Positions 11,162-19,185 of a stretch of 64,000 nucleotides of DNA are shown one piece after another. Positions within the stretch are counted from its first letter, which is position 1. Each line of letters begins with the position of its first letter. Below the pieces are notes generated by a model. It was not told where the DNA came from. It searched no databases and saw nothing but the letters and a program-made list of their open reading frames with translations. The DNA is taken from positions 1-64,000 of the IMG/VR virus record IMGVR_UViG_3300048904_000202. One strand, written 5' to 3'. Origin of the DNA: a virus. Made by a program: the position numbers and the translations under genes.

Positions 11162-11610
11162 GTCGCTACGTCACCAAGAAACACGGGCTGGTTATTGGCT
11201 CGGACAACATCTTCTTCGTGGTCGACCGCAATCACCCCGAGGGCGTCGAAGAGTTTCGCGACGGCTACAACTCGATCGTGGCCTTCTACGGCTATAGATT
11301 CGAGCGTAGTAGCACGGCGAACTGCTGGCTCCTGACCCCGGCACAACAACTGTGCTGGAGCAAGCAATCACGGCCGGAGGTACAAACTTTCGGAAGCAAG
11401 CCGTGGACCATCGACAAGCAGTTCTGGACTTTGCGTTCGTCGATCGAGCGATGGCTTAACGAACACATCGGCGCGCGCTACGACCGATGGGACACCTATA
11501 CCGAGTGCGAAAACTCCAACAGGACGCTGTTCTTCAAGCGCCGCAAGGACGCGCTCGCGTTCTGCGCCATGATCGATAGCCTGCTCGCCGGCATCAAGTT
11601 CAGCGTCTGA
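11158..11610 (+). CDS. Hypothetical protein
   Basis: 150 residues starting at the ATGA overlap. Mixed alpha/beta composition with no recognised motif; the segment SNRTLFFKRRKDALAFCAMIDSLL is typical of small structural domains in phage accessory proteins. It continues the coupled gene chain. Confidence 0.65.
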   Translation: MSRYVTKKHGLVIGSDNIFFVVDRNHPEGVEEFRDGYNSIVAFYGYRFERSSTANCWLLTPAQQLCWSKQSRPEVQTFGSKPWTIDKQFWTLRSSIERWLNEHIGARYDRWDTYTECENSNRTLFFKRRKDALAFCAMIDSLLAGIKFSV

Positions 11611-11987
11611 TGGTTCGCCACGGCGTCGCCCCGTTCCTTGAGTGCAGCACTGCCGGCGATCGTCGGTTCAGTGCTTATTGCGCCCGGATCAAGGCGCGCG
11701 GAGGCGCGTCGATCGAGGAATTGTATCAGGCCGCCAAGGTCTTCCGGAACGGAGACACCGGTCTCTCGATCGAAGAGGCGAGGGGCTTTCGACCGGTCAA
11801 CTTGAAGGAGTGCCGCGAACTCTACGCGACCCTTTGGGACGAATATATCTCTGAGAACCTCCCCCTCATCCCCGTCTTGTTGGCCCAGAGCGGCTTGCAG
11901 GATCGCTTCGGCCGCAAGGGCGGGCAATGCCAAGCCACGGAGCTTTGGCGCATCCGCGCGGCGCATCTACCCAAGGACGCCTCATGA
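11610..11987 (+). CDS. Conserved phage-type hypothetical protein
   Basis: 125 residues, TGATG-coupled. The segments SIEELYQAAKVFRNGDTGLS and CQATELWRIR look like those of small proteins repeatedly seen in large tailed phages, but no biochemical function is known to me. It is followed by the putative oxygenase gene with an ATGA overlap. Confidence 0.65.
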   Translation: MVRHGVAPFLECSTAGDRRFSAYCARIKARGGASIEELYQAAKVFRNGDTGLSIEEARGFRPVNLKECRELYATLWDEYISENLPLIPVLLAQSGLQDRFGRKGGQCQATELWRIRAAHLPKDAS

Positions 11988-12622
11988 CTCTCTATGGTAA
12001 GCTCCCCGACGATCTCGGAGAGATCGACATCTCGCCGACCGAGATGTGCTTCTGGATGTATACCCCGATCTCATTGCCGGGGCAGGCGCGCTACGTTCTG
12101 CCCGATAATCTCAAGCAGTTCGCGCCGATCGTCTCCCACGCCAAGTGGGCTAGGGTGGGTCAGTTCGAGGACGCCTACGTCTACCTGACCGCCAAGACCT
12201 TGTGGGTCGAGGGCTCGTATATCGGTAATCGGCCGGGCTGGCACTCGGATGGCTTCGGTACCGACGACATCAATTATATCTGGTGCGACCGCGCCCCGAC
12301 CGAGTTCGTCAAGACCGAGACGCCACTGTCTGACGATTGTGATCTCTCGATGCGGCAGATGGCTGCGATCGGCAAGGCCCATGAGATCGCGGGCCGCATC
12401 TTCACCTATCCGGACAAGCACCTGCTCCGGCTCGACCAGCGCGTTATCCATCGTTCTCCGGCCGCGTTCCCAGCAGGGATGAGAACCTTCGTGAAGGTGT
12501 CCTTGTCGGCCGATCGCTACGACCTGATTGGCAACTCGCGGAACCACTCACTGCCGGGTAGCGACTGGCCGCTCGTGCCGCGCCGGCTGGAACGCAACCA
12601 CCCGCAGTCGAGGCTCGCATGA
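11984..12622 (+). CDS. Putative Fe(II)/2-oxoglutarate-dependent oxygenase
   Basis: 212 residues with ATGA overlap. A jelly-roll signature is suggested by RPGWHSDGFGTDDINYIW (His-x-Asp iron ligands) and, about 90 residues later, VIHRSPAAFPAGMRTFVKVS (distal His plus the Arg that binds 2-oxoglutarate). That spacing and the HR-x-(n)-R ending match the double-stranded beta-helix dioxygenases. The substrate could be DNA, protein or a metabolite. This is motif-based inference. Confidence 0.5.
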   Translation: MTLYGKLPDDLGEIDISPTEMCFWMYTPISLPGQARYVLPDNLKQFAPIVSHAKWARVGQFEDAYVYLTAKTLWVEGSYIGNRPGWHSDGFGTDDINYIWCDRAPTEFVKTETPLSDDCDLSMRQMAAIGKAHEIAGRIFTYPDKHLLRLDQRVIHRSPAAFPAGMRTFVKVSLSADRYDLIGNSRNHSLPGSDWPLVPRRLERNHPQSRLA

Positions 12623-12801
12623 ACAAGGATCGTCTCAAGGTTTCGCTCAAGCTCGCACGCAAGATTGCGAAGGAAGACCCAGCGACCGAGCCCGTCCGCG
12701 ATCTAGATGGGCGCACCAAGTGGGTACCCGCCGTCGTGGTGCCACTCGACACGCTAAACCGCCTGATCAAGGCTGCCGCCAAGGAACTGTCACGCTCATG
12801 A
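12619..12801 (+). CDS. Small basic hypothetical protein
   Basis: 60 residues, ATGA-coupled at both ends. Lys-rich and helical (RLKVSLKLARKIAKEDPATE), possibly nucleic-acid binding. Family unknown. Confidence 0.6.
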   Translation: MNKDRLKVSLKLARKIAKEDPATEPVRDLDGRTKWVPAVVVPLDTLNRLIKAAAKELSRS

Positions 12802-13316
12802 CACCCGAACTCACCGAACTCCTCAAGCAGGCTAAGGCGCACGTGGATGCCATGACGCCGGAAGAGCGCGACGAGATGTTCATCCAGCAGCGACTTAGCT
12901 GGATGCGATCGGCACGACAGTATGTCGAAGGTGATCGTGAGACGGTTGTCGTCGTGGTACCGGCCGAAACCGCGCCGCTCTACGCGCACGGTCGTCCTAA
13001 CTACGACCAGATCGCCGCTGTAGCGGGCGTGGACCGCGATACGGCCAAGAAGGTCACACTGGCCGCTGCGTACGCCGGATCGCCTCCTGCGGCTCCGGAG
13101 CCCGATTATAAGGCGATCCTGATCGGCCTGTGTGCCCACCTCTATCTATGCGAGGGTAGGGGCGATGTTGGAGAGGACGTTTCGCGGGCGCTAAAGCTCG
13201 CAGGGATCACGCCGCCGGATCACATCGACAACGACAGTGATCTATCTGATTGGCTCGCGATCGAGCATGACGCGGAAAGCATCTGGGTGCTGAAAGCGCC
13301 CGGCGAAGTACGGTGA
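12798..13316 (+). CDS. Hypothetical protein
   Basis: 172 residues, ATGA-coupled. A helical N-terminus (ELTELLKQAKAHVDAMTPEER), a short beta segment and a C-terminal acidic region; the middle (YDQIAAVAGVDRDTAKKVTLAA) resembles a helix-turn-helix-like stretch. No firm function. Confidence 0.6.
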   Translation: MTPELTELLKQAKAHVDAMTPEERDEMFIQQRLSWMRSARQYVEGDRETVVVVVPAETAPLYAHGRPNYDQIAAVAGVDRDTAKKVTLAAAYAGSPPAAPEPDYKAILIGLCAHLYLCEGRGDVGEDVSRALKLAGITPPDHIDNDSDLSDWLAIEHDAESIWVLKAPGEVR

Positions 13317-13540
13317 CCACGTCGTCGCTCCCTGATCCTCAGTCGAATTATGCCTATTCAGGCGTTGAGGAGGATTGGGATGACGACGAACTTAGAAGGT
13401 CATCGGCTCAGTGGCTTTTTGACGAAGCACTGCTACCGGCGACAATCTTGTTCGCGACTTCATTACTGCTGTTCGGAACGATCTCGGCGATCTGGGCTAT
13501 GTTAAGGTTGACAGCCTCGATAGTCGCTTTGATCAAGTGA
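13313..13540 (+). CDS. Single-span membrane protein, last gene of the early rightward operon
   Basis: 75 residues with a GTG start in a GTGA overlap. The acidic N-terminus is followed by one or two hydrophobic segments (LLPATILFATSLLLFGTIS and AIWAMLRLTASIVAL). It is the last gene before a bidirectional terminator. Function unknown. Confidence 0.65.
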   Translation: MTTSSLPDPQSNYAYSGVEEDWDDDELRRSSAQWLFDEALLPATILFATSLLLFGTISAIWAMLRLTASIVALIK

Positions 13541-13551
13541 CAGCATTACAC

Positions 13552-13575
13552 AGCCCCGCGAGAAATCGTGGGGCT
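13552..13575. terminator. Bidirectional terminator between convergent operons
   Basis: A 10-bp stem (13552-13561 with 13566-13575, one G-U) with a GAAA loop lies between the end of the rightward operon and the end of the leftward repressor gene. It can serve both strands, though no long T-tract follows. Confidence 0.6.
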
Positions 13576-13600
13576 TCGTGATATACACACTGGGGAGGAA

Positions 13601-14335
13601 TTATTCGCCCGAGCGCATCTCGTCGCTGCGCCGGATTGTCGACACGACCCCGCCGAGAAAGTGGAGATCGCTGACCTTAGCCGTGAGCGCGCGACCATTC
13701 GGGTCCGAGAAGGAGATGGTCTTACCGCGTGGAGCCGCACCATAGTGTGGATTGACGCGGATCAATTCCATGCCGGCTTGCGTCTTGATGACATAGAGGC
13801 CGCCCTTGTCGGTGGGTGTCGTGATCGAGGTGTCCGAGATGAGCAGGTCGCCGGCTTCGATGCCGAAGGCCTTAGCTGCGTGAGGCATGACGTAGGCGAC
13901 GATATTGTCGCGCGAGATGCCTAGTTCGGTCACCCGTTCCTTGGAATAGGCCATAGTGGACGACACATATTGTCCGTCCTTGCCAAAGCTGATCTCAGGG
14001 AAAGAAATCATTTCCACGTCCTTGAGAGCGGAAATACCCTCCACGACATGCTCGCCGAACGCGATGTAGCTCGGGCTTACGCCCAACTGCTTCGCGATAA
14101 GTTCGACGACATCAAGGGGAGGCATGATATTGTTTGCCTCATACTGGACGATCGTCGCGCGCGATTTGGAAGACCCATCGCGGTTCTTGACGCGTTCGGC
14201 AAGGTCCTTCTGGGTCATTTCCTTTCGCATCCGCGCCCATGCGATACGACCGCCAAGGGTGGACGTGTCGACGTGGTCGGCTGCCCCCTTGATGTCTACG
14301 CGGCGAGGCGGAGCGGTTTCTGTCGCTGCCTGCAC
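13601..14335 (-). CDS. CI-like repressor: XRE helix-turn-helix with S24-like C-terminal domain
   Basis: 244 residues; the GTG at 14335 follows an AGGAGG site. Residues about 28-90 form an XRE helix-turn-helix (GRIAWARMRKEMTQKDLAE, VELIAKQLGVSPSYIAFG). The C-terminal half resembles the LexA/CI dimerisation domain (VMPHAAKAFGIEAGDLLIS), but the catalytic Ser expected before the Met is Val, so RecA-stimulated self-cleavage is doubtful. It stands alone between the two opposing early blocks, with a palindrome just upstream, as expected for a lysis/lysogeny or immunity regulator. Confidence 0.85.
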   Translation of the reverse strand: MQAATETAPPRRVDIKGAADHVDTSTLGGRIAWARMRKEMTQKDLAERVKNRDGSSKSRATIVQYEANNIMPPLDVVELIAKQLGVSPSYIAFGEHVVEGISALKDVEMISFPEISFGKDGQYVSSTMAYSKERVTELGISRDNIVAYVMPHAAKAFGIEAGDLLISDTSITTPTDKGGLYVIKTQAGMELIRVNPHYGAAPRGKTISFSDPNGRALTAKVSDLHFLGGVVSTIRRSDEMRSGE

Positions 14336-14369
14336 TGTTGCCTCCTTTCTGGTTTACCATTTCGGAAAA

Positions 14370-14384
14370 CGAATCACTGATTCG
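14370..14384. promoter_or_regulatory. Palindromic operator upstream of the repressor gene
   Basis: CGAATCA-C-TGATTCG is a perfect 15-bp palindrome 35 bp upstream of the repressor start. Position and symmetry fit an autoregulatory operator for a dimeric XRE repressor. A distinct 21-bp palindrome lies at 14479-14499. Confidence 0.55.
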
Positions 14385-14421
14385 CGAGTTGCGGTCTGGT
14401 CTAAAGCGAAATGAGTGTCAA

Positions 14422-14460
14422 CTAAAAATAACGGCCGGCCCGCCTGATGGCGAGCCGGCC
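14422..14460 (-). terminator. Rho-independent terminator of the glutaredoxin/nrdBA operon
   Basis: Read on the minus strand, a strong G+C stem (14433-14460; GGCCGGC/GCCGGCC plus CGCC/GGCG, four-base loop) is followed by a run of Ts (A-rich at 14422-14429 on the plus strand). It lies downstream of the glutaredoxin stop and should end the leftward nrd transcript. Confidence 0.75.
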
Positions 14461-14478
14461 TCAACATTTGTCCTCCGT

Positions 14479-14499
14479 TAGGGTAGCTTAACTACCCTA
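14479..14499. promoter_or_regulatory. 21-bp palindrome, possible operator
   Basis: TAGGGTAG-CTTAA-CTACCCTA is a perfect inverted repeat. Read together with the preceding GT it also contains GTTAG...TTAAC, a version of the phage promoter box. The region 14336-14577 holds only this, the repressor operator and the terminator; no gene was seen. Confidence 0.5.
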
Positions 14500-14577
14500 T
14501 ATGCGATCCGAGGCAACCATAGAAAAAGGCCGCTCAAACAATCTAGTGACCGATGTCAAGAGGGTGACCAATGTGGA

Positions 14578-14850
14578 TCAATCAATAGAATCGATAACAG
14601 ACCAATCCGTCGAAACATCATCCCACCCGCCCAATCGCCGACCGGAAGGGGCAGCCAAACTGAACACTTCCTCGGTCGCGAAGAGTTGGGGCACAGAGTT
14701 AACCCCTTCGCCCACGATGGCGTAGAACGCCTTGCGATCGACATCGTCAGATGCGTCGACCTCGGTGAAGGTAGCGCCTCGCTTGCGGAGTTCCAGCTTG
14801 AGGAGCGAGCAGAAGGGACAACCTGCCTTGGAAACGAGATAGAGAGCCAT
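14578..14850 (-). CDS. Glutaredoxin-like redox protein
   Basis: 90 residues, start ATG overlapping the nrdB stop. A thioredoxin fold with CPFC active site at residues 11-14 (SKAGCPFCSLLK), a conserved cis-Pro segment (SVPQLF) and a GG-D motif near residue 73. It is the natural electron donor for the adjacent class Ia ribonucleotide reductase, returning the NrdA disulfide to the thiol form. Confidence 0.88.
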   Translation of the reverse strand: MALYLVSKAGCPFCSLLKLELRKRGATFTEVDASDDVDRKAFYAIVGEGVNSVPQLFATEEVFSLAAPSGRRLGGWDDVSTDWSVIDSID

Positions 14851-15899
14851 TAGAGAACGGCTCCCTCTTTCGCGCCAGCGGCGGAATTACGCAACAGCAG
14901 TTTGATGCGATCGACGAACCCGAACGGGTTTCTATCCCAACCCGTGACACCGCCCTTCGAGTATTCGGTCGAGCGACCCTCGAAGAAGTTGGTGTGGGTA
15001 TGGGCCGTCGTCATCTCGTCGATCCACTCCAGCGGGTTGTCCTTCTGCCGGTAGATCGGCTTGAGGCCCAACTGGATCATGCGGCGATCGGCGATGTAGC
15101 GGATGTAGGTCTTGACCTCTTCCTTGGTGATGCCGGCGATCGTTCCCATGGCAAACATGAGGTCGATGAACTTGTCCTCCAGCTTCACCATCGTTTTCGC
15201 GATGTCGCGGATGGCGTCCTTGAGGTCGTCGTCCCAGAGGTCAGGGTTTTCGCGGATCAATGCGTGGAACAGCTTGATCATCATCTCGACGTGGTGCGAC
15301 TCATCGCGCAGCGACCACTCGACGATCGTTGACATACCCTTCATCAGCCCACGGCGCTTGAACGACAGCAGGACCGCGAAGGAGGAGAACAACTGCATTC
15401 CTTCGCCGAACGCCGAGAAGACGGCGACGTTGAGCGCGAGCTTGGCCTTTTTCGACCACTTGGTGCCGTCGCTCTTCAAACCACGATCGGCGAACATGTA
15501 GGCGTGCTTGGCCTGCATCTCCTCGAACTCGGCAAAGGCGGCGTAGTCGCTCTCCGGCATACCGACCGTGTCGATAAGCTGGGAATAGGCGTCGATGTGG
15601 TTGGCCTCGGCCGTCGAGAACGACGACAGCATCATCCGAATCTCGGTCGGCTTGAACGCCGGCATGTACTCGTCGATATAGCCGTTGTTGATGTCCTCAT
15701 CGCCCTTGGTGAAGAAGCGGAAAAGCTGCGTGAGCAGGTTGCGCTCCGCATCGCTCAGCTTCTCCCACCAGTCGTGCACGTCCTCTTGGAGCGGAACTTC
15801 CTCGGGCAGCCAGTGGAGTTGCTGCATCTTTTTGTAGGCATCGTAGGCCCACGGATATTCGAAGGGCTTGTACGCTTTCGACGGCTTGAGAAGGGGCAT
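14850..15899 (-). CDS. nrdB: Class Ia ribonucleotide reductase beta subunit NrdB
   Basis: 349 residues from the ATG at 15899, which overlaps the stop of the small gene upstream. Metal ligands are visible as EANH and, after a long helix, DESHHVE; the radical Tyr lies four residues after the first His (HIDAY), as in E. coli R2. It holds the di-iron tyrosyl radical used by NrdA. The C-terminus ends soon after WDRNPFGFVDRI, the usual region for interaction with alpha. Confidence 0.95.
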   Translation of the reverse strand: MPLLKPSKAYKPFEYPWAYDAYKKMQQLHWLPEEVPLQEDVHDWWEKLSDAERNLLTQLFRFFTKGDEDINNGYIDEYMPAFKPTEIRMMLSSFSTAEANHIDAYSQLIDTVGMPESDYAAFAEFEEMQAKHAYMFADRGLKSDGTKWSKKAKLALNVAVFSAFGEGMQLFSSFAVLLSFKRRGLMKGMSTIVEWSLRDESHHVEMMIKLFHALIRENPDLWDDDLKDAIRDIAKTMVKLEDKFIDLMFAMGTIAGITKEEVKTYIRYIADRRMIQLGLKPIYRQKDNPLEWIDEMTTAHTHTNFFEGRSTEYSKGGVTGWDRNPFGFVDRIKLLLRNSAAGAKEGAVL

Positions 15900-16141
15900 T
15901 AGCGGTAGCTCTCGGGCATGACGGTGTGGATGCTGGTGCGGTTGAAGTGGACTTCCGCGCCGGTGTGGACGCTGGTGCCGACATAGGTGTCCGGCATATC
16001 GGCGAACTCGGTTTGAATACCGATCACCCGTGCCCATTTCGTCGTTTCGGCAACGGCCGAACCATCCGGTTCAATATGTGAAGGATGGAGAAAATAGGGG
16101 TAGCTGTAGCCGACTGTGCGGCCGGCGAGATTATCCTTCAC
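15899..16141 (-). CDS. Small hypothetical protein between nrdA and nrdB
   Basis: 80 residues from a GTG that overlaps the nrdA end by 11 bases; its stop overlaps the nrdB ATG. No motif recognised. Tight coupling on both sides suggests it is expressed with, and may modulate, the reductase. Confidence 0.6.
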   Translation of the reverse strand: MKDNLAGRTVGYSYPYFLHPSHIEPDGSAVAETTKWARVIGIQTEFADMPDTYVGTSVHTGAEVHFNRTSIHTVMPESYR

Positions 16142-17894
16142 AGGCTAGGCATCCTTCTTCTTGAGCAGGAGCGATGAGTTCCATCTGCTCCACCTTGGTG
16201 TTCACGTTCTCGCCCTTCTGGAGGGTTTTGGTCCGCATGTAGTACATGGACTTGCTACCGCCGGCCCACGCCATGGCATGCACTTCCATGAGGTATTCCG
16301 CGTCCACGGTAGCGGGAACAGAAATATTGAGCGAAATTCCTTGGTCGACGAACGGGGTGCGATCGTTGTTCATCTGAACAGTATCGCGCTGGTCTGTCTC
16401 AAAGGCCGTCAAGAAGACCAGCTTCTCGGCCGGCGTCAGGAAGCTCAGATGCTGGACCGAGCCGTCATTGGCGAGAATGTCCTTCCACACCGCATCGGTG
16501 TTCTTGCCCTTGGCTTCCAGCAACGCTTCAAGTGCTGGGTTCTTGATCGTGTGCGAACCACTGAGCGTCTTGTGGATGTAGATGTTCTCCGGCCACTGCT
16601 CGATTGAAGGCGAGCAACCGAGGAAGATCGACGAAGACGCGTTTGGAGCAATGGCCATCTTGTGACCGAAGCGATGACCGGTACCGGCCATGTCGGGGGC
16701 TTCACCGCGCTCAGCGCCGAGCTTGAGCGACGCCGCGTCCGTCATCTTTTGCAGATGCTCGAACATCATGATGTTGTAACCGCGCGCGAGGTCCGAACCC
16801 CACGGGATCATCTTACGCTGGAGGAAGGAGTGCAGACCCATCGCGCCGAGACCGACCGACCGCTCGTTCTTGGCTGAGTTGATGGCACGCCACATCGTCT
16901 CGGGATCGGCGTTTTCGATGAAGTCCGTCAGCGTGTTGTCGAGCATCCGCATCAGGTCTTCGATGAACAGTGGATCGTCCTTCCACTCCTCCCACTTGTC
17001 GAGGTTGGTGGACGACAGGCAGCACACGGCCGTGCGATCGGCCGAGGTCGGCAGCATGATCTCGGTGCAGAGATTCGAATGATTGATGATCAGACCGAGC
17101 AGGCGAAGCGGCTCCGGAAGAGCCCGGTTCGCGGTGTCGGTGAACAGGATGAATGGCTCGCCGGTCTGGTGACGCGTCTCGACAAGCTTACGGAACAGCG
17201 AGCGGGCGTTGACCTGCTTCTTGACCTTGCCAGTTTTTGGCGACACGAGATTCCACATCTCGTTACGCAACACGGCCCACATAAATGCGTCCGGGATGTT
17301 GACTGCGTGGTGGAGATTGAGCGCCTTGCGATTGGCGTCGCCGCCCGAAGGCTTACGGATGCCGAGCCACTCTTCGATCTCGGGGTGCGAGATGTCGAGA
17401 TATCCGCAATAGGAACCGCGACGCGTCTTGCCCTGCGAGAAGGCGAGCATCAAACGATCGATGACGGTTACGAACGGGATGCCACCCGACGACGCTGAGC
17501 CCTTCGAGGTTTCCTCCGGCCCACGCACGGCGATGTAACCACCGACGCCGCCTCCCATGCTGGACAGCATGGAGGTCTCCTCGTAGTGGTCGAGAATGCC
17601 CTGACGACTGTCCGGCATGTAGTTCAGATAACAGGAAATCGGAAGTCCACGCTTCGTCCCACCGTTGGACAGCAACGGGGTTGCGAACATGAACCAACCC
17701 TTGGTCACATACTCGTAGAGACGCTGGGCATGAGCGGCATCATCAGCGAAGGCGGCGCAGGCGCGCGCGAAGGCATGTTGCGGACTGGTTTCCCCGGCGA
17801 CGAGATAGCGATCGGCGAGAGTTTCGAGGGCGTGTTGCGACAGGCGTGCATCACGCCCGAGGTCGATTACGACCTCGTTCGGGGAGACTGGCAT
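16131..17894 (-). CDS. nrdA: Class Ia ribonucleotide reductase alpha subunit NrdA, short form
   Basis: 587 residues, shorter than the roughly 760 of E. coli NrdA because the N-terminal ATP-cone is absent, so dATP feedback through that domain should be missing. Catalytic residues are seen in SNLCTEI (Asn, thiyl Cys, Glu), PISCYLN (redox Cys), SMYYMR (radical-transfer Tyr pair) and the C-terminal CLAC redox pair. It reduces NDPs to dNDPs with NrdB and glutaredoxin, the next genes downstream. Confidence 0.95.
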   Translation of the reverse strand: MPVSPNEVVIDLGRDARLSQHALETLADRYLVAGETSPQHAFARACAAFADDAAHAQRLYEYVTKGWFMFATPLLSNGGTKRGLPISCYLNYMPDSRQGILDHYEETSMLSSMGGGVGGYIAVRGPEETSKGSASSGGIPFVTVIDRLMLAFSQGKTRRGSYCGYLDISHPEIEEWLGIRKPSGGDANRKALNLHHAVNIPDAFMWAVLRNEMWNLVSPKTGKVKKQVNARSLFRKLVETRHQTGEPFILFTDTANRALPEPLRLLGLIINHSNLCTEIMLPTSADRTAVCCLSSTNLDKWEEWKDDPLFIEDLMRMLDNTLTDFIENADPETMWRAINSAKNERSVGLGAMGLHSFLQRKMIPWGSDLARGYNIMMFEHLQKMTDAASLKLGAERGEAPDMAGTGHRFGHKMAIAPNASSSIFLGCSPSIEQWPENIYIHKTLSGSHTIKNPALEALLEAKGKNTDAVWKDILANDGSVQHLSFLTPAEKLVFLTAFETDQRDTVQMNNDRTPFVDQGISLNISVPATVDAEYLMEVHAMAWAGGSKSMYYMRTKTLQKGENVNTKVEQMELIAPAQEEGCLACEG

Positions 17895-17937
17895 ATTGAT
17901 GTGGGGTCCGCTTTACGGGAGTGACAAAGGGCCGAGC

Positions 17938-17966
17938 AGTATATGCAAACTAACCTAAAAAGGCAA
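17938..17966 (-). promoter_or_regulatory. Promoter for nrdA operon
   Basis: On the minus strand TTGCCT and TATACT are separated by 17 bp, and GTTAGTTT sits six bases after the -35 hexamer, the same place as in other leftward phage promoters. It lies about 45 bp upstream of nrdA. The interval 17895-18033 contains no gene. Confidence 0.75.
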
Positions 17967-18033
17967 GAAGTCTATTTTTGCTAACCCATCTTGACACGAA
18001 TTTTCTGGGATCGGGACGGCTGTGCAATGGGTA

Positions 18034-18438
18034 TCAGAACGGCACTCCGGCCTGCCAACGACCCGATGAAGCGAAGTCCATCCGCTGGTAGTATCGAGGG
18101 GTGTGACGGAAGCGGCTCGACGGGTAAGCTGCGCCGAAGGTGTCACCGACGATCCAGAAGATGCCGGCGTGGTCACGGATAGCACCTACCATGTGGTTGA
18201 CTTGACCGTAGACCGTGCCCTCGGCAGTGACCATAACGCGCCAACGCGAGGATCGTGCTGCGCCGTTCCGACCGAGAGCATCGAGTGTCGTGGTCGTGAG
18301 ATCGTCACAATCACCTGCCCACCGGCGGCCCGCCAACACGTCCTGATAGAAGGACTGCCAGCGGTCCACCACGTCGGCCCGGTAATCGAAGCCGCGCCGG
18401 CAGATCGCGTCGACCCGCTTGATCTCATCACTTCGCAT
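18034..18438 (-). CDS. Transglutaminase-like cysteine peptidase domain protein
   Basis: 134 residues starting at the ATG that overlaps the upstream lipoprotein gene by 11 bases. The segment WAGDCDDLTTTTLDALG carries the nucleophile Cys in the G-(D)-C-(E/D)-D context of bacterial transglutaminase-like proteinases, followed by a candidate His in QVNHMVGAI and Asp in WIVGD. It may cleave or cross-link a host protein or wall peptide. The substrate is unknown. Confidence 0.7.
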   Translation of the reverse strand: MRSDEIKRVDAICRRGFDYRADVVDRWQSFYQDVLAGRRWAGDCDDLTTTTLDALGRNGAARSSRWRVMVTAEGTVYGQVNHMVGAIRDHAGIFWIVGDTFGAAYPSSRFRHTPRYYQRMDFASSGRWQAGVPF

Positions 18439-18583
18439 GGTGACACCAATCGAGCTTCGGCTGATCATGGCACTGCGCCGACACAGCTTCGTCCCAATAG
18501 TGAATTTCCTCGCCGGGCGCGACGCGGTGATGAGCGCAGCCGCCGAGCAAGATCGCCAGAAGAAGAAGCGACGCTCGGATCAT
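18428..18583 (-). CDS. Small lipoprotein (51 aa)
   Basis: A short signal peptide (MIRASLLLLAILL) with lipobox LLGGC is followed by a polar His/Cys-containing tail. It is ATGA-coupled to the aaRS-like gene upstream and overlaps the transglutaminase-like gene downstream, which also fixes that gene's start. It could place an activity at the periplasmic face, as in superinfection exclusion, but this is a guess. Confidence 0.65.
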   Translation of the reverse strand: MIRASLLLLAILLGGCAHHRVAPGEEIHYWDEAVSAQCHDQPKLDWCHHAK

Positions 18584-19185
18584 AGGACCTTCGATAACGC
18601 GTTGGCGATATCGAAGCGGGGCAGGGCGAGGCCGGTACCATATGCCCAGCGGCCGAACTCATGATGCTCGCGGATTCCGTAGGAACCAATCTCGATCCCG
18701 CCAAGGTCGATATCGCTTGATCCCTCGAAGGTCTTTACCGACAGATGATTAGCCCTTGCGTGGACCATGAAAAAATCCATCGCGGAAGCGCGGATCGCTT
18801 CTTCTGTCGCCTCTGGCCGGTTGTCGAAAAGCTCTACCTTCATGAAAGCGGTGCGGGTGAAGATGTTCTGTTCATCCTCGCAGCGAAAGCACGGCGTCAC
18901 CCCGACATAGCGGCCGGGCGCCAAATCAAGCGTTAGAAAACCCTGCTCTGCCGATCCGACCAAAGCCGACGCGTCGCCGCGTGTCTCCAACAGGTCTGTC
19001 CGGGGACCATAGTCGCCACCGTGATGGCAGGCGGTGCCGATCTGCCAGAAATCGAAGCCTTCTGGGAGTGTCGCTCGGACGACATAGTCCGAAACCAGCC
19101 ACGGAACCTCGACATAGGTATAGCTGAATCTTTCGTAGAAGTGGATGGCCTCGCCAAGCAGCCAGTAATTGATTTTGGGTGTCAT
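18580..19185 (-). CDS. Class II aminoacyl-tRNA synthetase-like catalytic domain protein
   Basis: 201 residues. The segments FRCEDEQNIFTRTAFMKVE (motif 2-like Arg...Glu with a flipping loop) and GIEIGSYGIREH...GTGLALPRFD (motif 3-like Gly-rich strand ending in Arg) resemble the class II synthetase core of the Gly/His/Pro/Ser group. No anticodon-binding domain is present, so it may be a synthetase paralogue that activates an amino acid for another acceptor. It sits in a phage that also carries a large tRNA set. Confidence 0.6.
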   Translation of the reverse strand: MTPKINYWLLGEAIHFYERFSYTYVEVPWLVSDYVVRATLPEGFDFWQIGTACHHGGDYGPRTDLLETRGDASALVGSAEQGFLTLDLAPGRYVGVTPCFRCEDEQNIFTRTAFMKVELFDNRPEATEEAIRASAMDFFMVHARANHLSVKTFEGSSDIDLGGIEIGSYGIREHHEFGRWAYGTGLALPRFDIANALSKVL

